Notes: generated by a model not told the origin, from the sequence alone. A stretch of 64,000 bases of DNA from JBARRO01 sp049644265 (GCA_049644265.1 JBARRO010000005.1:37732-101731); one strand, 5' to 3'; counted from the first letter of the stretch, positions 24,406 through 34,424 are shown. Program-made: numbers and translations.

Positions 24406-25341
24406 TTATGGGCGTGCCGGTTCTTTTCTTTCTTTCACCCGTTCGTGGGTTTCGTCATGCTGTACAATCGGCTCGAGATGCGTTGTCACCGTGACGGGGT
24501 AGGAAAATTGGGATGCGATCGACTCCTCGATCTCCGTCGCCCTTCTGTGAGCATCTTCGATGAGTGTTCCGTCGGGAAACAGCAGATGTACTTCAACCCA
24601 CGCCGACGTCCCGCTGCGCCGGTATCGCAGCTCGTGGTATGAGACTCCTCCCTCTTCCATCGACGCAGCGAGCACCCCTTTCACTTTCTGCTCCATGTCC
24701 GGATCCGCTTCATCCATCAATCCCCCAACCGACTGCCTGATCAATTTCCCCCCCGACCAGAGGATATTCAACGCAACAAGGATGGCCAGAATCGGATCGA
24801 ACGGAAGCCATCCGGTCCAAAGAACAAGGAGGAGTCCAATGATGACGCCGAGACTGGTCCACGAGTCGGTAAGGACATGCTTTCCGTTCGCCACCAGGAT
24901 GATGGAGTTGTTCCGCTTACCCTGCCAGACGAGAAACAGTCCAAGGCCCGCATTGATCACCGCAGCTCCTGCAACCAACAGAGTGCCGGTGTCAAGATTC
25001 TTCAGCTCCAGCCCCTCAAGCCATTTGACGATTGCCTCATAGATAATGTAGAAGGCGGCAAAAATGATCATTGCCCCTTCAAAGCCCGCCGAGAAGAAGC
25101 TGATCTTGTCGTGCCCGTAAGGATGACTTGTATCCGGCGGCTGGAGGGAGAGCCAAAGGCTGAATGCCGCAAAGCCCACGGCGAGGACATGCACGACAGA
25201 TTCTGCGGCGTCGGAGAGAATTGCGGCGGAGCCGGTAATCAGGTAGGCATAGGTTTTCCCCCCGAACATCAGGATTCCGATGACGAGTGAAAGCCTAATA
25301 GCAAACTGCTGCTGACCGACCGAACTTTCAAGACGAGTCAT
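24406..25341 (-). CDS. Cation diffusion facilitator (CDF) transporter
   Basis: A 311-residue inner-membrane metal/proton antiporter with six helices and a C-terminal cytoplasmic domain. The TM2 site is ILSDAAESVVH and the TM5 site is HVLTDSWTSLG, giving Asp/His ligands at the usual places; TM2 has D-x3-S-x2-H and TM5 has H-x3-D. The HPYGHDKISFFSAGFEG loop is the family signature. The mix of ligands suggests Zn, Fe or Mn export; it cannot be told apart here. It is preceded, 7 bases away, by the DUF5009 gene in the same direction. Confidence 0.88.
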   Translation of the reverse strand: MTRLESSVGQQQFAIRLSLVIGILMFGGKTYAYLITGSAAILSDAAESVVHVLAVGFAAFSLWLSLQPPDTSHPYGHDKISFFSAGFEGAMIIFAAFYIIYEAIVKWLEGLELKNLDTGTLLVAGAAVINAGLGLFLVWQGKRNNSIILVANGKHVLTDSWTSLGVIIGLLLVLWTGWLPFDPILAILVALNILWSGGKLIRQSVGGLMDEADPDMEQKVKGVLAASMEEGGVSYHELRYRRSGTSAWVEVHLLFPDGTLIEDAHRRATEIEESIASQFSYPVTVTTHLEPIVQHDETHERVKERKEPARP

Positions 25342-25348
25342 GAGTTGC

Positions 25349-26509
25349 CTACGCTTTGATGACCCATTTCATTCGATACATGAACCAGGCGATCACATAG
25401 AGTCCGAGCATGAACGCAATGGAATGCAGGAATGAAACAACCATTGGATCGCCCAGTGGGACAAAGAACGTGTGGTAGTACCAGGTCTTTAGCGAGATGA
25501 CTTTGTCTTCCGGCCCCATCCAGCGGATAATCCCTGTCAGCCGTCCGATGATCCCCGCGAGGAAGAACATGGTGATGGCGTTGAGTCCGTAAATCTCGAA
25601 CGGCTTCGCCCACTTCCGGTAGCCTTTCACGTCGATCATCCAGTAGCATGACGCCAGCACCGTGAGAGCAAGACCCGCCATGAAGACGGAATAGGAACTG
25701 GTCCAAAGGTTCTTGTTGATTGGCAACCAGTTGTCCATGATAAGGCCCAGCAGGAGGAGTAGACTCCCCGCAACAAACATCCACGCGGTTTTTTCCTCTC
25801 TGGTTCGGTCGGTTCGCAGGAAATGTCCCGTGAGCACGCCGAAAAGCGTTGTAGCGATGGCTGGAATGGTGCTGAAGATTCCTTCGGGGTCGAATCCCGG
25901 AACCGGCGCACCCGACCACGTGTGGCCCGCCAGAAGTGTCGAATCCAGATACCAGCAGAGGTTTCCCGTCGGAGTCAACACGCCCGGACCGTAACCCGGC
26001 ACAGGGATAAGTGTCATCATCAGCCAGTAGAACGCCAGCAACGACCACACGATCGCCACCTGAGTTCTGATGCCGGTGGTCAGGACAACCATGGAAGAAA
26101 CAAGGTAACAGACTGCGATGCGTTGCAGGACGCCGGGGATCCGGATCGTTGACAGAGAAAAGTGGTGGCCAAAAGCGAGACCGAACGGAAATCCCGCCAG
26201 AAAAATTCCCAGCCCGAATATGATTGCAAACCTCTGGACCACGTGGAGCGCCAGTTTTGACTTGTCGTCTCCTCGCTCCATCCTCTTCGCAAACGAGAAC
26301 GTCATAGCAACACCGACGATCCAGAGGAAGAACGGAAAAATCGTGTCGGTAAACGTCCAGCCGTTCCATGCGGCATGTCCCCAGGGGGCATAGATTTTTC
26401 CCCAGTCGCCCGGATTGTTCACGAGCATCATGCCGGCGATTGTGGCGCCGCGAAAGACATCAAGGGAAAGAAGGCGGCCGCTGGTGGGAACGGTGGAAGA
26501 GTCTGTCAT
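25349..26509 (-). CDS. DUF5009/NagX-like multi-pass acyltransferase-type membrane protein
   Basis: A 386-residue protein with about ten membrane helices. The N-terminal RLLSLDVFRGATIAGMMLVNN and the following ITDTIFPFFLWIVGVAMTFS pattern (here TDTIFPFFLW) match the family of heparan-alpha-glucosaminide N-acetyltransferase homologues (YeiB/DUF5009). In related proteins, acetyl groups pass from acetyl-CoA across the membrane to an amino sugar; that reaction is inferred. It seems co-transcribed with the CDF transporter gene. Confidence 0.8.
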   Translation of the reverse strand: MTDSSTVPTSGRLLSLDVFRGATIAGMMLVNNPGDWGKIYAPWGHAAWNGWTFTDTIFPFFLWIVGVAMTFSFAKRMERGDDKSKLALHVVQRFAIIFGLGIFLAGFPFGLAFGHHFSLSTIRIPGVLQRIAVCYLVSSMVVLTTGIRTQVAIVWSLLAFYWLMMTLIPVPGYGPGVLTPTGNLCWYLDSTLLAGHTWSGAPVPGFDPEGIFSTIPAIATTLFGVLTGHFLRTDRTREEKTAWMFVAGSLLLLLGLIMDNWLPINKNLWTSSYSVFMAGLALTVLASCYWMIDVKGYRKWAKPFEIYGLNAITMFFLAGIIGRLTGIIRWMGPEDKVISLKTWYYHTFFVPLGDPMVVSFLHSIAFMLGLYVIAWFMYRMKWVIKA

Positions 26510-26643
26510 AGAAACCTCTGGAGGAAGGTGAAAGGAGCCGGAGACCGAACGCCGGTCACCGGGGTCACGGAAGAACGATCATATTGTCAAAGGCGTCATC
26601 ATCATGCAATTCCAAATCTTCAATCGTCAATCGAAAATCCCTC

Positions 26644-26745
26644 TCATCCTCCCCACGCGGTTCCGGAGCGGAAAAAAATCACGATGGCCCAGCCGACGAT
26701 CAGCGCTGCCAGGATGAGAATGCGGGTCTTTTGCTGTGATGACAT
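26644..26745 (-). CDS. Possible single-helix small membrane protein
   Basis: A 33-residue frame with a basic start (MSSQQKTR), one strong membrane segment (ILILAALIVGWAIVIFF) and a short Arg-containing tail. The composition is typical for a real small membrane protein, but the ribosome site is weak (AACAAG), and it lies between two same-direction genes. Conservation in relatives would decide; I list it as tentative. Confidence 0.35.
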   Translation of the reverse strand: MSSQQKTRILILAALIVGWAIVIFFRSGTAWGG

Positions 26746-26828
26746 GTTCTTGTTGTTGGAAAACCGAAAAAAGATAGGAACAATTGAATGGAGATGCAAA
26801 AACTTCAAGCGCGCGCAGTCACTATCGA

Positions 26829-28070
26829 TCACCACTGCCTGAGAAATATCCAATACACGAGTGTATTCAGGGCTGTGAGGGGAATTCCGACTCTTGCGAA
26901 GTCGAAAAATGATACGGTTTGATGAGATTTCTTTTCGGCGTTCTGGATGACAATGACGTTGCTGGCCGCTCCGAGGATAAGCATGTTTCCCGCGATCGTG
27001 CTTCCCGCCGCAAGCGCCATGAGCTCTCGCACGGAAGCGCCAGCGTGCAGAAGAATCGGCTGAAAAAGCGCAACGAGCGGAACATTTGAGACGAACTGAC
27101 TCCCTATGGCACTGACCGCAAGAATCATCCCGGGCGAAGTAAGGTCGAGATGCATATCCTCCAACATCCTCTGGAAAAACCCTGATTCCCAAACACTCTC
27201 CATAAGAACGAACATCGCCGCGAAGAACACCAGTGTTGCCCAGTCAATATGCCTCAGGATTTTCATGCGTCTTGGACTGCCGACGAGGATGGGGATCGAT
27301 GCAATCAAGGCAATTGCGGTAAGCCGGAATTCGATGTCAAGCCCGAGGACGACAATGAGGATCTTCACGGCAACCAGTACGATGATGGTGTTGAGGGATA
27401 TTTTGGTCAGCAACGCCAGCTCGTGGTTCCTGATTGGCTCCTGTGAATGGTCCAGCACCTCGTTATGGAATTCTTCGTGAAAGAAGAGTTTCAAAACTCC
27501 AAACGTGACGAGAAGGTTCAGGACTGTCGGAATGAAGAGCCACCGAAAGAAATCGATGAACGGATTCCGCATCGTTCCACTCAGGGCAATCAGAAGATTT
27601 TGCGGATTTCCGATCGGGCTCATGACGCTTCCTATCGTCACCGAAAAGCAGAGCGCGAGGAGAAGCAATTTAGGCGCCATGCCGTGCTTTTTTGCAAGCA
27701 GCAGCATGACGGGTGTTCCAACGATCGCGAGCGAGTCGTTCATCAGGAATGCCGACGTAAATCCTGCCCCAAAGAGCACCAGCAGCATCAATTCATCAAT
27801 CGAACGGGCCCGCCTGAAGTACTTGTAGGAAACGTGTGCGAGATAGCCACTTTCCTCAAGTGCCTGGCCCACTACAAACATTCCGAACAGGAACAGCATA
27901 ACGTCTACGTTGATCGCTTTCAGGGCCTCGCCGATGGAAATCTGTCCCGTAAGCATCACCACCGCAGCTCCGGTAAGCATGATTCCCCAGATCTGTAGCC
28001 GGAGGTTGCCTACCTGGCGGACAGCAATGAGAACAAAAACAGCGGCGAGGGTAACGACGGAAATATTCAT
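26829..28070 (-). CDS. SLC13/ArsB-type (CitMHS superfamily) membrane permease
   Basis: A 413-residue protein with about eleven helices of the ion-transporter fold. Two inverted repeats are suggested by FTSAFLMNDSLAIVGTPV in the first half and SQFVSNVPLVALFQPIL in the second, each with the Asn/Asp-rich re-entrant loop that carries the substrate and Na+/H+ in this family. SPIGNPQNLLIAL is also typical. Substrate (arsenite, dicarboxylate or sulfate-like anions) cannot be assigned. It overlaps nothing and reads with the VanX-like gene upstream. Confidence 0.8.
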   Translation of the reverse strand: MNISVVTLAAVFVLIAVRQVGNLRLQIWGIMLTGAAVVMLTGQISIGEALKAINVDVMLFLFGMFVVGQALEESGYLAHVSYKYFRRARSIDELMLLVLFGAGFTSAFLMNDSLAIVGTPVMLLLAKKHGMAPKLLLLALCFSVTIGSVMSPIGNPQNLLIALSGTMRNPFIDFFRWLFIPTVLNLLVTFGVLKLFFHEEFHNEVLDHSQEPIRNHELALLTKISLNTIIVLVAVKILIVVLGLDIEFRLTAIALIASIPILVGSPRRMKILRHIDWATLVFFAAMFVLMESVWESGFFQRMLEDMHLDLTSPGMILAVSAIGSQFVSNVPLVALFQPILLHAGASVRELMALAAGSTIAGNMLILGAASNVIVIQNAEKKSHQTVSFFDFARVGIPLTALNTLVYWIFLRQW

Positions 28071-28100
28071 GGGGGGATTGGCGCCGTGAAGAGTGGCCCG

Positions 28101-29168
28101 TTACTGCCGTCTCTTCAGGATTTCTTCGAACGTCTGCGTCCCGATCGGGTACTTCTTCCACTCCTTGTAGTCGAAATGCCACCACTCCCACTCGAAGACG
28201 GTAAATCCTTGCATTTCCATGGCCTTGTGCAATAGCTCGCGGTGCCAGCGTTGGAGCGACGTCCCGCCTGCATACGACGGGTATGAGCGTTCGGACATTT
28301 CGTCGTACCCACCCGTCATCTCGATCGGTTTCGATGTCTTAAGATCGAACAATGTCAGGTCGATGGCACATCCCCGGTTATGTCTTGATCCTTTCGCCGG
28401 GTCTGCGACAAAGATCTTCTTGTCGTCCGGCGTTCCGTCCCAGAACATCTTCGTCACATACCACGGCCGATATGCGTCGTGGATCAGTAATCCGTACCCT
28501 CTCTGCTTCAGCCAGCGGTGCGCGCGGACAAGCGCTTCGGCTGCAGGACGCTGAAGAAATGCCTTCGGGAGGGAGTAGAATTGCGACTGCATGAAGTTAT
28601 TTTTTGAAGCATAACGGATGTCGTACCGGATCGTTTTATCCAGCGACGAAAGTTCTACTAGGTCAGATGGAAGGAAATCGCCTTGCTCTTCGGGGGGAGT
28701 GGAGGCAAGAGCGATCTTGCGCAGTGTGGCTGTGGGTTTGAGTGGCTTGATTGTAAACGACGGCCCTGTCAGACTCCCCAACTTCAGCCGGCGATATGCG
28801 ATGGCGCCCCATCGAAGCTCAAGGATGTTTTGGTGACGGTCCCGCTTGAACACGAGTCCGCGCAAGCTCGGATGCGTCACACCGTTTACCGCATAGGAAT
28901 CTCCGGACTTTCTCTTCAGCGTCAGCAGCCCAAGATCATGCTTTGAAAGAAGAAGACGATTATCTTTTTCAAAGATTGAGAGTGTATCCACGCCGGCTGC
29001 GTACTCTCCAATGACCGCTTTCCACGATGCCGGAACTGCCGGTGGTTTTGGAGGGATTTCCTCCGATTGCCGGGAGAAAACGGCAGGGCTTTCGAACAGA
29101 ATCCAGACGAGAAGGCCGGGAATCCATCGGCGGACTGCAAGTTGTCTTAGAACGGTTGGTGTTTGCAT
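28101..29168 (-). CDS. Exported VanX-like D-Ala-D-Ala dipeptidase (M15D) with extra N-terminal domain
   Basis: A 355-residue protein. A signal-like segment (about 10-33) is followed by a beta-rich unit (residues ~40-150) that resembles DUF3471-type add-on domains. The M15D peptidase domain runs from about 165. Zn ligands and catalytic Glu are visible in SRHNRGCAIDLTLFDL (S-x-H-x3-G-x-A-x-D) and FEWEWWHFDYKEW (E-x2-W-H). It would cleave D-Ala-D-Ala outside the cytoplasm, for cell-wall recycling; with no vanHA genes nearby there is no sign of a vancomycin-resistance cassette. It reads with the permease and esterase genes (6-30 base gaps). Confidence 0.85.
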   Translation of the reverse strand: MQTPTVLRQLAVRRWIPGLLVWILFESPAVFSRQSEEIPPKPPAVPASWKAVIGEYAAGVDTLSIFEKDNRLLLSKHDLGLLTLKRKSGDSYAVNGVTHPSLRGLVFKRDRHQNILELRWGAIAYRRLKLGSLTGPSFTIKPLKPTATLRKIALASTPPEEQGDFLPSDLVELSSLDKTIRYDIRYASKNNFMQSQFYSLPKAFLQRPAAEALVRAHRWLKQRGYGLLIHDAYRPWYVTKMFWDGTPDDKKIFVADPAKGSRHNRGCAIDLTLFDLKTSKPIEMTGGYDEMSERSYPSYAGGTSLQRWHRELLHKAMEMQGFTVFEWEWWHFDYKEWKKYPIGTQTFEEILKRRQ

Positions 29169-29174
29169 ACGCGA

Positions 29175-30008
29175 TCAGAATTTCATGATTTCTCTCATCC
29201 GCTTTATCAGCGGTTGGATTTCCCTGTCCCAGAACTGCCAACTGTGGCCTCCGGGGAGTTCGTGGTATTCGTAAGGGATCTTTGCAGCGCGGAGCGAATC
29301 CGTGAACATGCGATGCACCGGAAGGAGTCCTTTGAATCCGTCTGACGTGCCCATTGCAAAATAGAGATAGAGTGATGAATCATGTGGGGCGTTTCTGTAG
29401 AGTTCGAAGATGTCGTATTGTTTCCTCGAGTCTGAAGTGCTGAATACACTGTCCAGATTCCGGCGAATAGCTCCGGATGTTGGCTGCATGACATCCTCGC
29501 CGAGGAATCTTGGATACGCCAGCGCCCCGCTGAGGCTGCCTGCAAATCGAAACATTCCCGGATGCTTCAGGGCAAGCATAATGGATCCATATCCTCCCAT
29601 CGAGAGTCCGGCGATTGCCTGACGCGTTGTGTCGACAGAATAATGCGTCCGAACATAGGCGGGTAAATCCTCAACCATGTATGTCTCAAACCGCGCCTGC
29701 GAATCGGATGCGGAATTTACATACCAAGAGTTCTCCCCGTCCGGCATGATGACGATGAGGGGGACATCTTTCACGTACTCTCCTATCTTCGTCCGCCGAC
29801 TCCAGTCGATATGACTCCCGCCGTATCCGTGCAGAAGATACAGGATCGGATATCGCTCGTTCGTTGTATAGTTTGAAGGAAGTAGAACGACGAATTTCTT
29901 TGTCTTCGAAAGGCTGGGAGAAGCGACGCTGTCGAGGGAGACCGAGACCTGAGCCTGGGATTGGACACAAAGAAGGGCCAGGATTATGAAGGTAAGCTTA
30001 GGTCGCAT
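29175..30008 (-). CDS. Exported esterase of the esterase D/Fes family (alpha/beta hydrolase)
   Basis: A 277-residue protein: signal peptide 1-19 (ending SQAQ), then RYPILYLLHGYGGSHIDW, the nucleophile elbow GLSMGGYG and the catalytic His in GGHSWQFW. It resembles acetylxylan/feruloyl and mycolyl-transferase-like esterases (PF00756). The acid residue probably lies in the DGFKGLLPVH region. A periplasmic or surface ester hydrolase; substrate unknown. It lies six bases before the VanX-like gene in the same direction. Confidence 0.85.
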   Translation of the reverse strand: MRPKLTFIILALLCVQSQAQVSVSLDSVASPSLSKTKKFVVLLPSNYTTNERYPILYLLHGYGGSHIDWSRRTKIGEYVKDVPLIVIMPDGENSWYVNSASDSQARFETYMVEDLPAYVRTHYSVDTTRQAIAGLSMGGYGSIMLALKHPGMFRFAGSLSGALAYPRFLGEDVMQPTSGAIRRNLDSVFSTSDSRKQYDIFELYRNAPHDSSLYLYFAMGTSDGFKGLLPVHRMFTDSLRAAKIPYEYHELPGGHSWQFWDREIQPLIKRMREIMKF

Positions 30009-30055
30009 AGTTTCTTGGCATTACCCACGACCGGAGGTCGTGGGCTGGCTGTGAA

Positions 30056-32239
30056 TCACAACATCCCCTTTCTCTTCCTCAAGAACCATTCAAGGGCAAA
30101 CAACGCGATTGCGAGGATCATCATCTCTTGAGAATTCCACAACTCAAATTCCCTGGCCGTTGTCAGCTCACGTGGCTTGAAGTTTGGCAGTGCGGCAATG
30201 TCGCTCGCAAGAGATTGGAGGGAGGTTGATTCGTAGTATTTTCCTCCCGTGTGAGCCGCAATTTGCTCGAGCAATGGCTTGTTCATTCTCGTTTCCTGAA
30301 ACTCAACATTCAGACTGCCCACCGAAAACGATCCCCGTTCAGTCCCTGCCTCGACGCCATTCCTTGTCACCTTCGCCGTATAGGCATAGTCCCCTTCCTC
30401 CAATCGATCGATGATCCCCTCGTATTGGCCATTCCCGAGTGTCAGAAGTGTCAGTTCGTTCGTCTCGTTCTTCCGCGCGACAGAAACCGTCACGCGTGCG
30501 TCATCAACCGGCTGATAACTTTCATCATACACTTGGGCGACAAATTCCACCGGATCCTGCACAGAGAAGAACTCCTTCGACGGATGAACCCTGAGGCGTC
30601 TGTCATCCTCCCGCGTCGTCAGCCAGCGAACGGAATTCCCGAGGAATTGGTCGAGCAAATGCTCTGTGCCGCTCCCCGGATCGGATAGCATGTCCCACCG
30701 CCAGACTCCGTATCCGAGGACCGCGATGGACTTCCGATGGTTGACGTTTCGGCTGATGAGCAGCGGTTCCTGCATCGTCACCGATTGGATTCTGGCCAGG
30801 CCGATAACCTCGGACTCCGGCTTGGACTTGAACGTCGCCTGCAATCGGAAGATCGGCGCAAGCTTTGACCATGCATCCACGGGGTTCTGGTTCGACGCGA
30901 GCTTGATGATAGGGTTGTTTCGTTGGGATTCCTGAATCGTAATAAATGTTTGAAATTCGTTCGGCGTCACCTGGAGCGTCGAAAAAGGAAGCGCCGACTC
31001 AAAGCTCCTGAGCTTTGAAAAATCCACCGTTCTCCCGAGCACGATAAAGAGCGGTTTGCCGCTTGTGACAGCGTCGGCAATTCCGCTGATCGCCTGGGGC
31101 GAACTTGATGCAGTCGGGAATCCCGTCACTACGATGCAATCGGCTTCTTCAACTGTTTGCCGGGTAAAGCTTCCCTCATAAAATTGCCCGTTCAGTTTTT
31201 CAATGAACGGCCTGACTTCAACGTTCTCGTCACCCTGAAGAGCACGGCGAATAAAGGCCGCGTCCTGGCTGGGTCCGCCTGCGACCAGGACAACACGCAT
31301 TTTACTCTTCAGAACTTTCGTGAAGAAATCGACCCGGTTGTTGCGTTCAGTCAATTCATCGTTCAAGCGGGAAACTTCGACGCTGAACTTCTGCGTGCCT
31401 TCCTGTTGAGGCACAAAGGAGAATTCGACAGGATAGTCCGCTGTTCCCTGCTCCAGCGTCAGGACTTTGCGGTCGAGCACTTCCCCGGATTGTCCCGCTA
31501 CCGGCGTCTGCCGAAGAATAACTTCCACCCGCTCTCCCTGGTATCCCGAGCTTCGGACGACAGCTCGAACGGGAACACGGTTTCCTACATAGGTGATATC
31601 GTTTGCAATCACGTTTTTGACAAGAACGTCCTTTTGCTCGCTTGTATCTCCAATGCCCACCGTGAAGATTGGAAGGGCCAGATCCTCGGCGTCGTACAAC
31701 GGGTTCGCTCCCACCGTCGAGTTCCCGTCCGTTACGAGTACCACGCTCTGGATGTTCCTTGACGCAGCTTCGCGTTTGATGCTATTCAGGCTGGCTCCGA
31801 TATCCGTTGTTTCTCCATTGAGCTTAAGGGAGTCGACTGTAAACGATAAGAGCGGTCTGGCGCGATCGTCAAAAAGCTCATACCGCGTATCCCCCACGGA
31901 CTTCAGCTGTTCGAATGATGCCGACCGGAGTGCCCGAATGAGTTCTTCCGACCGGCTCCCGTCATGGTCCTTGAGTGTCATGCTTTTCGAATTATCGACG
32001 AGGATCGCAACCGTGGGCTTCTCCACTGAACGCGACAAGAGTGACAGCAGCGGTTCTCCCAACAACAGCACGAGAGTCAGGATTCCGAGCGCGCGGAGAG
32101 TAATCAGTACGCCTTTCAGCGTCCGAGGGATCGGCGGAATCGTGACCCGATAGAGGTACCAGGAAACGGCAAATGATAGGGCAGCAGCAAGAACGAGGAG
32201 GGTAACTCTGAAGGAGAGCGAAAGATGAACTTCTGGCAT
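30056..32239 (-). CDS. Large von Willebrand factor A (VWA) membrane protein, BatA-type
   Basis: A 727-residue protein. Two helices open it (about 8-27 and 38-62), then a VWA-like domain with the MIDAS motif DNSKSM (Asp-x-Ser-x-Ser) and LVTDGNSTVGA, then beta-sandwich modules (about 240-600), and a final helix (about 700-720) with a basic tail. This plan recurs in Bacteroidota gene clusters with MoxR ATPases, where VWA proteins are thought to be chaperoned and to respond to stress. Here a MoxR gene lies upstream beyond the subtilase gene, four bases away. Function is inferred from this pairing. Confidence 0.8.
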   Translation of the reverse strand: MPEVHLSLSFRVTLLVLAAALSFAVSWYLYRVTIPPIPRTLKGVLITLRALGILTLVLLLGEPLLSLLSRSVEKPTVAILVDNSKSMTLKDHDGSRSEELIRALRSASFEQLKSVGDTRYELFDDRARPLLSFTVDSLKLNGETTDIGASLNSIKREAASRNIQSVVLVTDGNSTVGANPLYDAEDLALPIFTVGIGDTSEQKDVLVKNVIANDITYVGNRVPVRAVVRSSGYQGERVEVILRQTPVAGQSGEVLDRKVLTLEQGTADYPVEFSFVPQQEGTQKFSVEVSRLNDELTERNNRVDFFTKVLKSKMRVVLVAGGPSQDAAFIRRALQGDENVEVRPFIEKLNGQFYEGSFTRQTVEEADCIVVTGFPTASSSPQAISGIADAVTSGKPLFIVLGRTVDFSKLRSFESALPFSTLQVTPNEFQTFITIQESQRNNPIIKLASNQNPVDAWSKLAPIFRLQATFKSKPESEVIGLARIQSVTMQEPLLISRNVNHRKSIAVLGYGVWRWDMLSDPGSGTEHLLDQFLGNSVRWLTTREDDRRLRVHPSKEFFSVQDPVEFVAQVYDESYQPVDDARVTVSVARKNETNELTLLTLGNGQYEGIIDRLEEGDYAYTAKVTRNGVEAGTERGSFSVGSLNVEFQETRMNKPLLEQIAAHTGGKYYESTSLQSLASDIAALPNFKPRELTTAREFELWNSQEMMILAIALFALEWFLRKRKGML

Positions 32240-32243
32240 CAGC

Positions 32244-34376
32244 TTACTTGATGTACAACATTTTTCCCGTAAGAACTGACGAGGGGGTCTTCAGTCGATA
32301 GAAATAAATCCCGGTAGAAACGACCATGTTCGACTCGTTTGTTCCATCCCAGGTGGCCCGGCCCTGACCGGCAGCGGCAACGCCGTTGAACAACGTCCGC
32401 ACCTTCTGACCCAGGAGGTTGAAGACAGCCAGCTCAATCTCTTCGGACTTGGGTACACTGAACTCGATTGTCGTCTTAGGATTAAATGGACTGGGAAATG
32501 GATTCGGATAATTCTGGGACAACTTGTATTCTTGCGGAATCCCCGTAGGAAACATGTCAAGAATACGGTTCGGAGTGAGGGCCAACGAGAACAGTGAGTC
32601 GGGCGAGGATGGAGATCGTCGCGCGGCGCCTGAATTGTCACGCGCAAAGAAGTATCCGATGGACGTTGAATCCATCTCGCTCCGGAGAATGTGTGCGACG
32701 TACTGATCCGGTTTACCCGAGGGAGAAAGGAGTGCCCGTTGGTACGCCAATTCTCGGGGTTTCTTGTAGTACAGGAAGAGCGAATCATCGTCAAGTGGAT
32801 TCTTGGACTTGATCCATGTCGTTATTTCAAAGGAACTGTTTGTCAGAGTCACCAGGGGCCGGTTGCCAAAAACGAGGCCGTGGTAGAGAACCGCTTCAAA
32901 CGCGTTCACAAAACCGTAGCCGTACCAATTGTTCGGCCAACCCGTGATGTGTTTGCTCGTGTCCGTATCGTTGATGTGAACGGCAGTTTTGATCATCGCC
33001 TCGCGCACCTGCATCGGGGTGAGTTCAGGATGGGCGGAGATCACGAGTGCGGCAACGCCCGCCGTGAGCGGCGTCGACAGGGAGGTTCCGCTTACCCCGA
33101 CGTAGCCGGCCGGATTGTTCGGATCGGCGGAAACAACGCTGACACCCTGGGCAACAACTTCCGGTTTTATCCGGTCATCAGATGTTGGGCCCGTCGAGCT
33201 GAACGAAGCCAGCAGCCCGTCTGAAAACGAAGCTCCCACCGCAATGATGCTGTCGGCATCGGCAGGCGTGATCATTGATCCCGTCACGCCGGGAATAATG
33301 CGCCAGTTATTTCCGTAACGCCACGGCCCTTCGTTCCCCATCGCAGTCACAAGCAATACGCCTTTGCTGGCAGCAACACTCGCCGCTTCTGAGGTAACAG
33401 CAGTGTGTCCATCCTTCATTGAAAAGACAATGTCCCCGGGATTGTAGACGCCAAACGGGTCAAGGTCGTCGTATCCGAGCGACGTCGAGACCACATCAGC
33501 ACCGAGGCGCTCCATCCATTCGAGTGCAGCGACATAGCGGTCAAGTTCGATCTGGGTTTCTGTAGGATCATACTCCGTCTTTGCCAGCACGAACGTCGCA
33601 CCGTACGCAGGCCCGATCAGGTTGCCGTTGTCGAATCCCCCGAGCGCCGACATGGTGTAGCAGCCGTGATTGCCCTGCCCGCCGGCATCGCCAGCCTGAG
33701 CGGACGTATTGGAATCTGCCTGGATCCAGTCGTACTCAGCAAGAATGGAGGCGCGTTTCAGCGCATTATGCGTCCGGTGACTGTTGAACCCATCGTCGAT
33801 CATTCCGACCAGCACTCCGGATGCGTTAATGCCGAGGCTGTGAACATCCGGTACCCTCATATTCTGCAGCTGTGTGAATGAAGGGCCATAATTCAACGTT
33901 CTGCCCAACTCTTTTTTTGAAAAGGTGGGGATGCTGGAGAGCGATGAGAGAACGGGATCGGGTCTTCGGGTGGTAGGAACAGCCTGAACGGACCGGACGG
34001 ACGGGATCGCACCGAGGGCAGCAAGTTGTTCACTCGTGGCCTCGACCGACACGGCATTGAACCATCGTGAAACGGCGTGGATCTTGAATCCGCGGGCCTG
34101 AACCTGATCGATGTATGCCTGTGCAACGGGTAAGTCGCGCTTGTCGATCAAGCGGTCCGGTGGAAGCACTTTCGCTCTGCGTTTCAACGCCCGTTCGGAG
34201 ATGCCGAGGGCGCTCGGGGAAAACGAGGTAGTGGATCCGCCTTTGTCCCGAAAAACAACCCACGCACGAGTGGCTTGTGTCTGGGTTCGGGCTTCCTGCA
34301 GGCAGAAGAACAAAAGGACCAGGGCAAGGATACAACCTCGCAGGATGTGCGCTCCTCTCAATAGCCTTCGCTCCAT
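32244..34376 (-). CDS. Subtilisin-family (S8) protease with C-terminal type IX secretion sorting domain
   Basis: A 710-residue exported protease (start at the ATG at 34376, after AAGGAT; an in-frame ATG at 34400 is less likely). Signal peptide at about 5-31, then a propeptide-like part, then the S8 catalytic domain with Asp194 (GMIDDGF), His237 (GNHGCY), oxyanion Asn348 (GNEGPW) and Ser432 (SGTSLSTP). The last ~85 residues begin with YKLSQNYPNPFPSPFNP, then a beta-sandwich that ends GIYFYRLKTPSSVLTGKMLYIK-like: the FCB-group T9SS type A sorting domain. It would be secreted and attached to, or freed from, the cell surface. It lies between MoxR and VWA genes, an unusual neighbour pair. Confidence 0.92.
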   Translation of the reverse strand: MERRLLRGAHILRGCILALVLLFFCLQEARTQTQATRAWVVFRDKGGSTTSFSPSALGISERALKRRAKVLPPDRLIDKRDLPVAQAYIDQVQARGFKIHAVSRWFNAVSVEATSEQLAALGAIPSVRSVQAVPTTRRPDPVLSSLSSIPTFSKKELGRTLNYGPSFTQLQNMRVPDVHSLGINASGVLVGMIDDGFNSHRTHNALKRASILAEYDWIQADSNTSAQAGDAGGQGNHGCYTMSALGGFDNGNLIGPAYGATFVLAKTEYDPTETQIELDRYVAALEWMERLGADVVSTSLGYDDLDPFGVYNPGDIVFSMKDGHTAVTSEAASVAASKGVLLVTAMGNEGPWRYGNNWRIIPGVTGSMITPADADSIIAVGASFSDGLLASFSSTGPTSDDRIKPEVVAQGVSVVSADPNNPAGYVGVSGTSLSTPLTAGVAALVISAHPELTPMQVREAMIKTAVHINDTDTSKHITGWPNNWYGYGFVNAFEAVLYHGLVFGNRPLVTLTNSSFEITTWIKSKNPLDDDSLFLYYKKPRELAYQRALLSPSGKPDQYVAHILRSEMDSTSIGYFFARDNSGAARRSPSSPDSLFSLALTPNRILDMFPTGIPQEYKLSQNYPNPFPSPFNPKTTIEFSVPKSEEIELAVFNLLGQKVRTLFNGVAAAGQGRATWDGTNESNMVVSTGIYFYRLKTPSSVLTGKMLYIK

Positions 34377-34424
34377 GATTGATCCTTGCGTCAGTCGCAA
34401 TGATTCCCCTGCGGGAGAATCTCG

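Noticed and set aside
28101..29168. Vancomycin-resistance vanX
   Set aside because: No vanH, vanA or vanRS neighbours; such M15D enzymes are common in cell-wall recycling.
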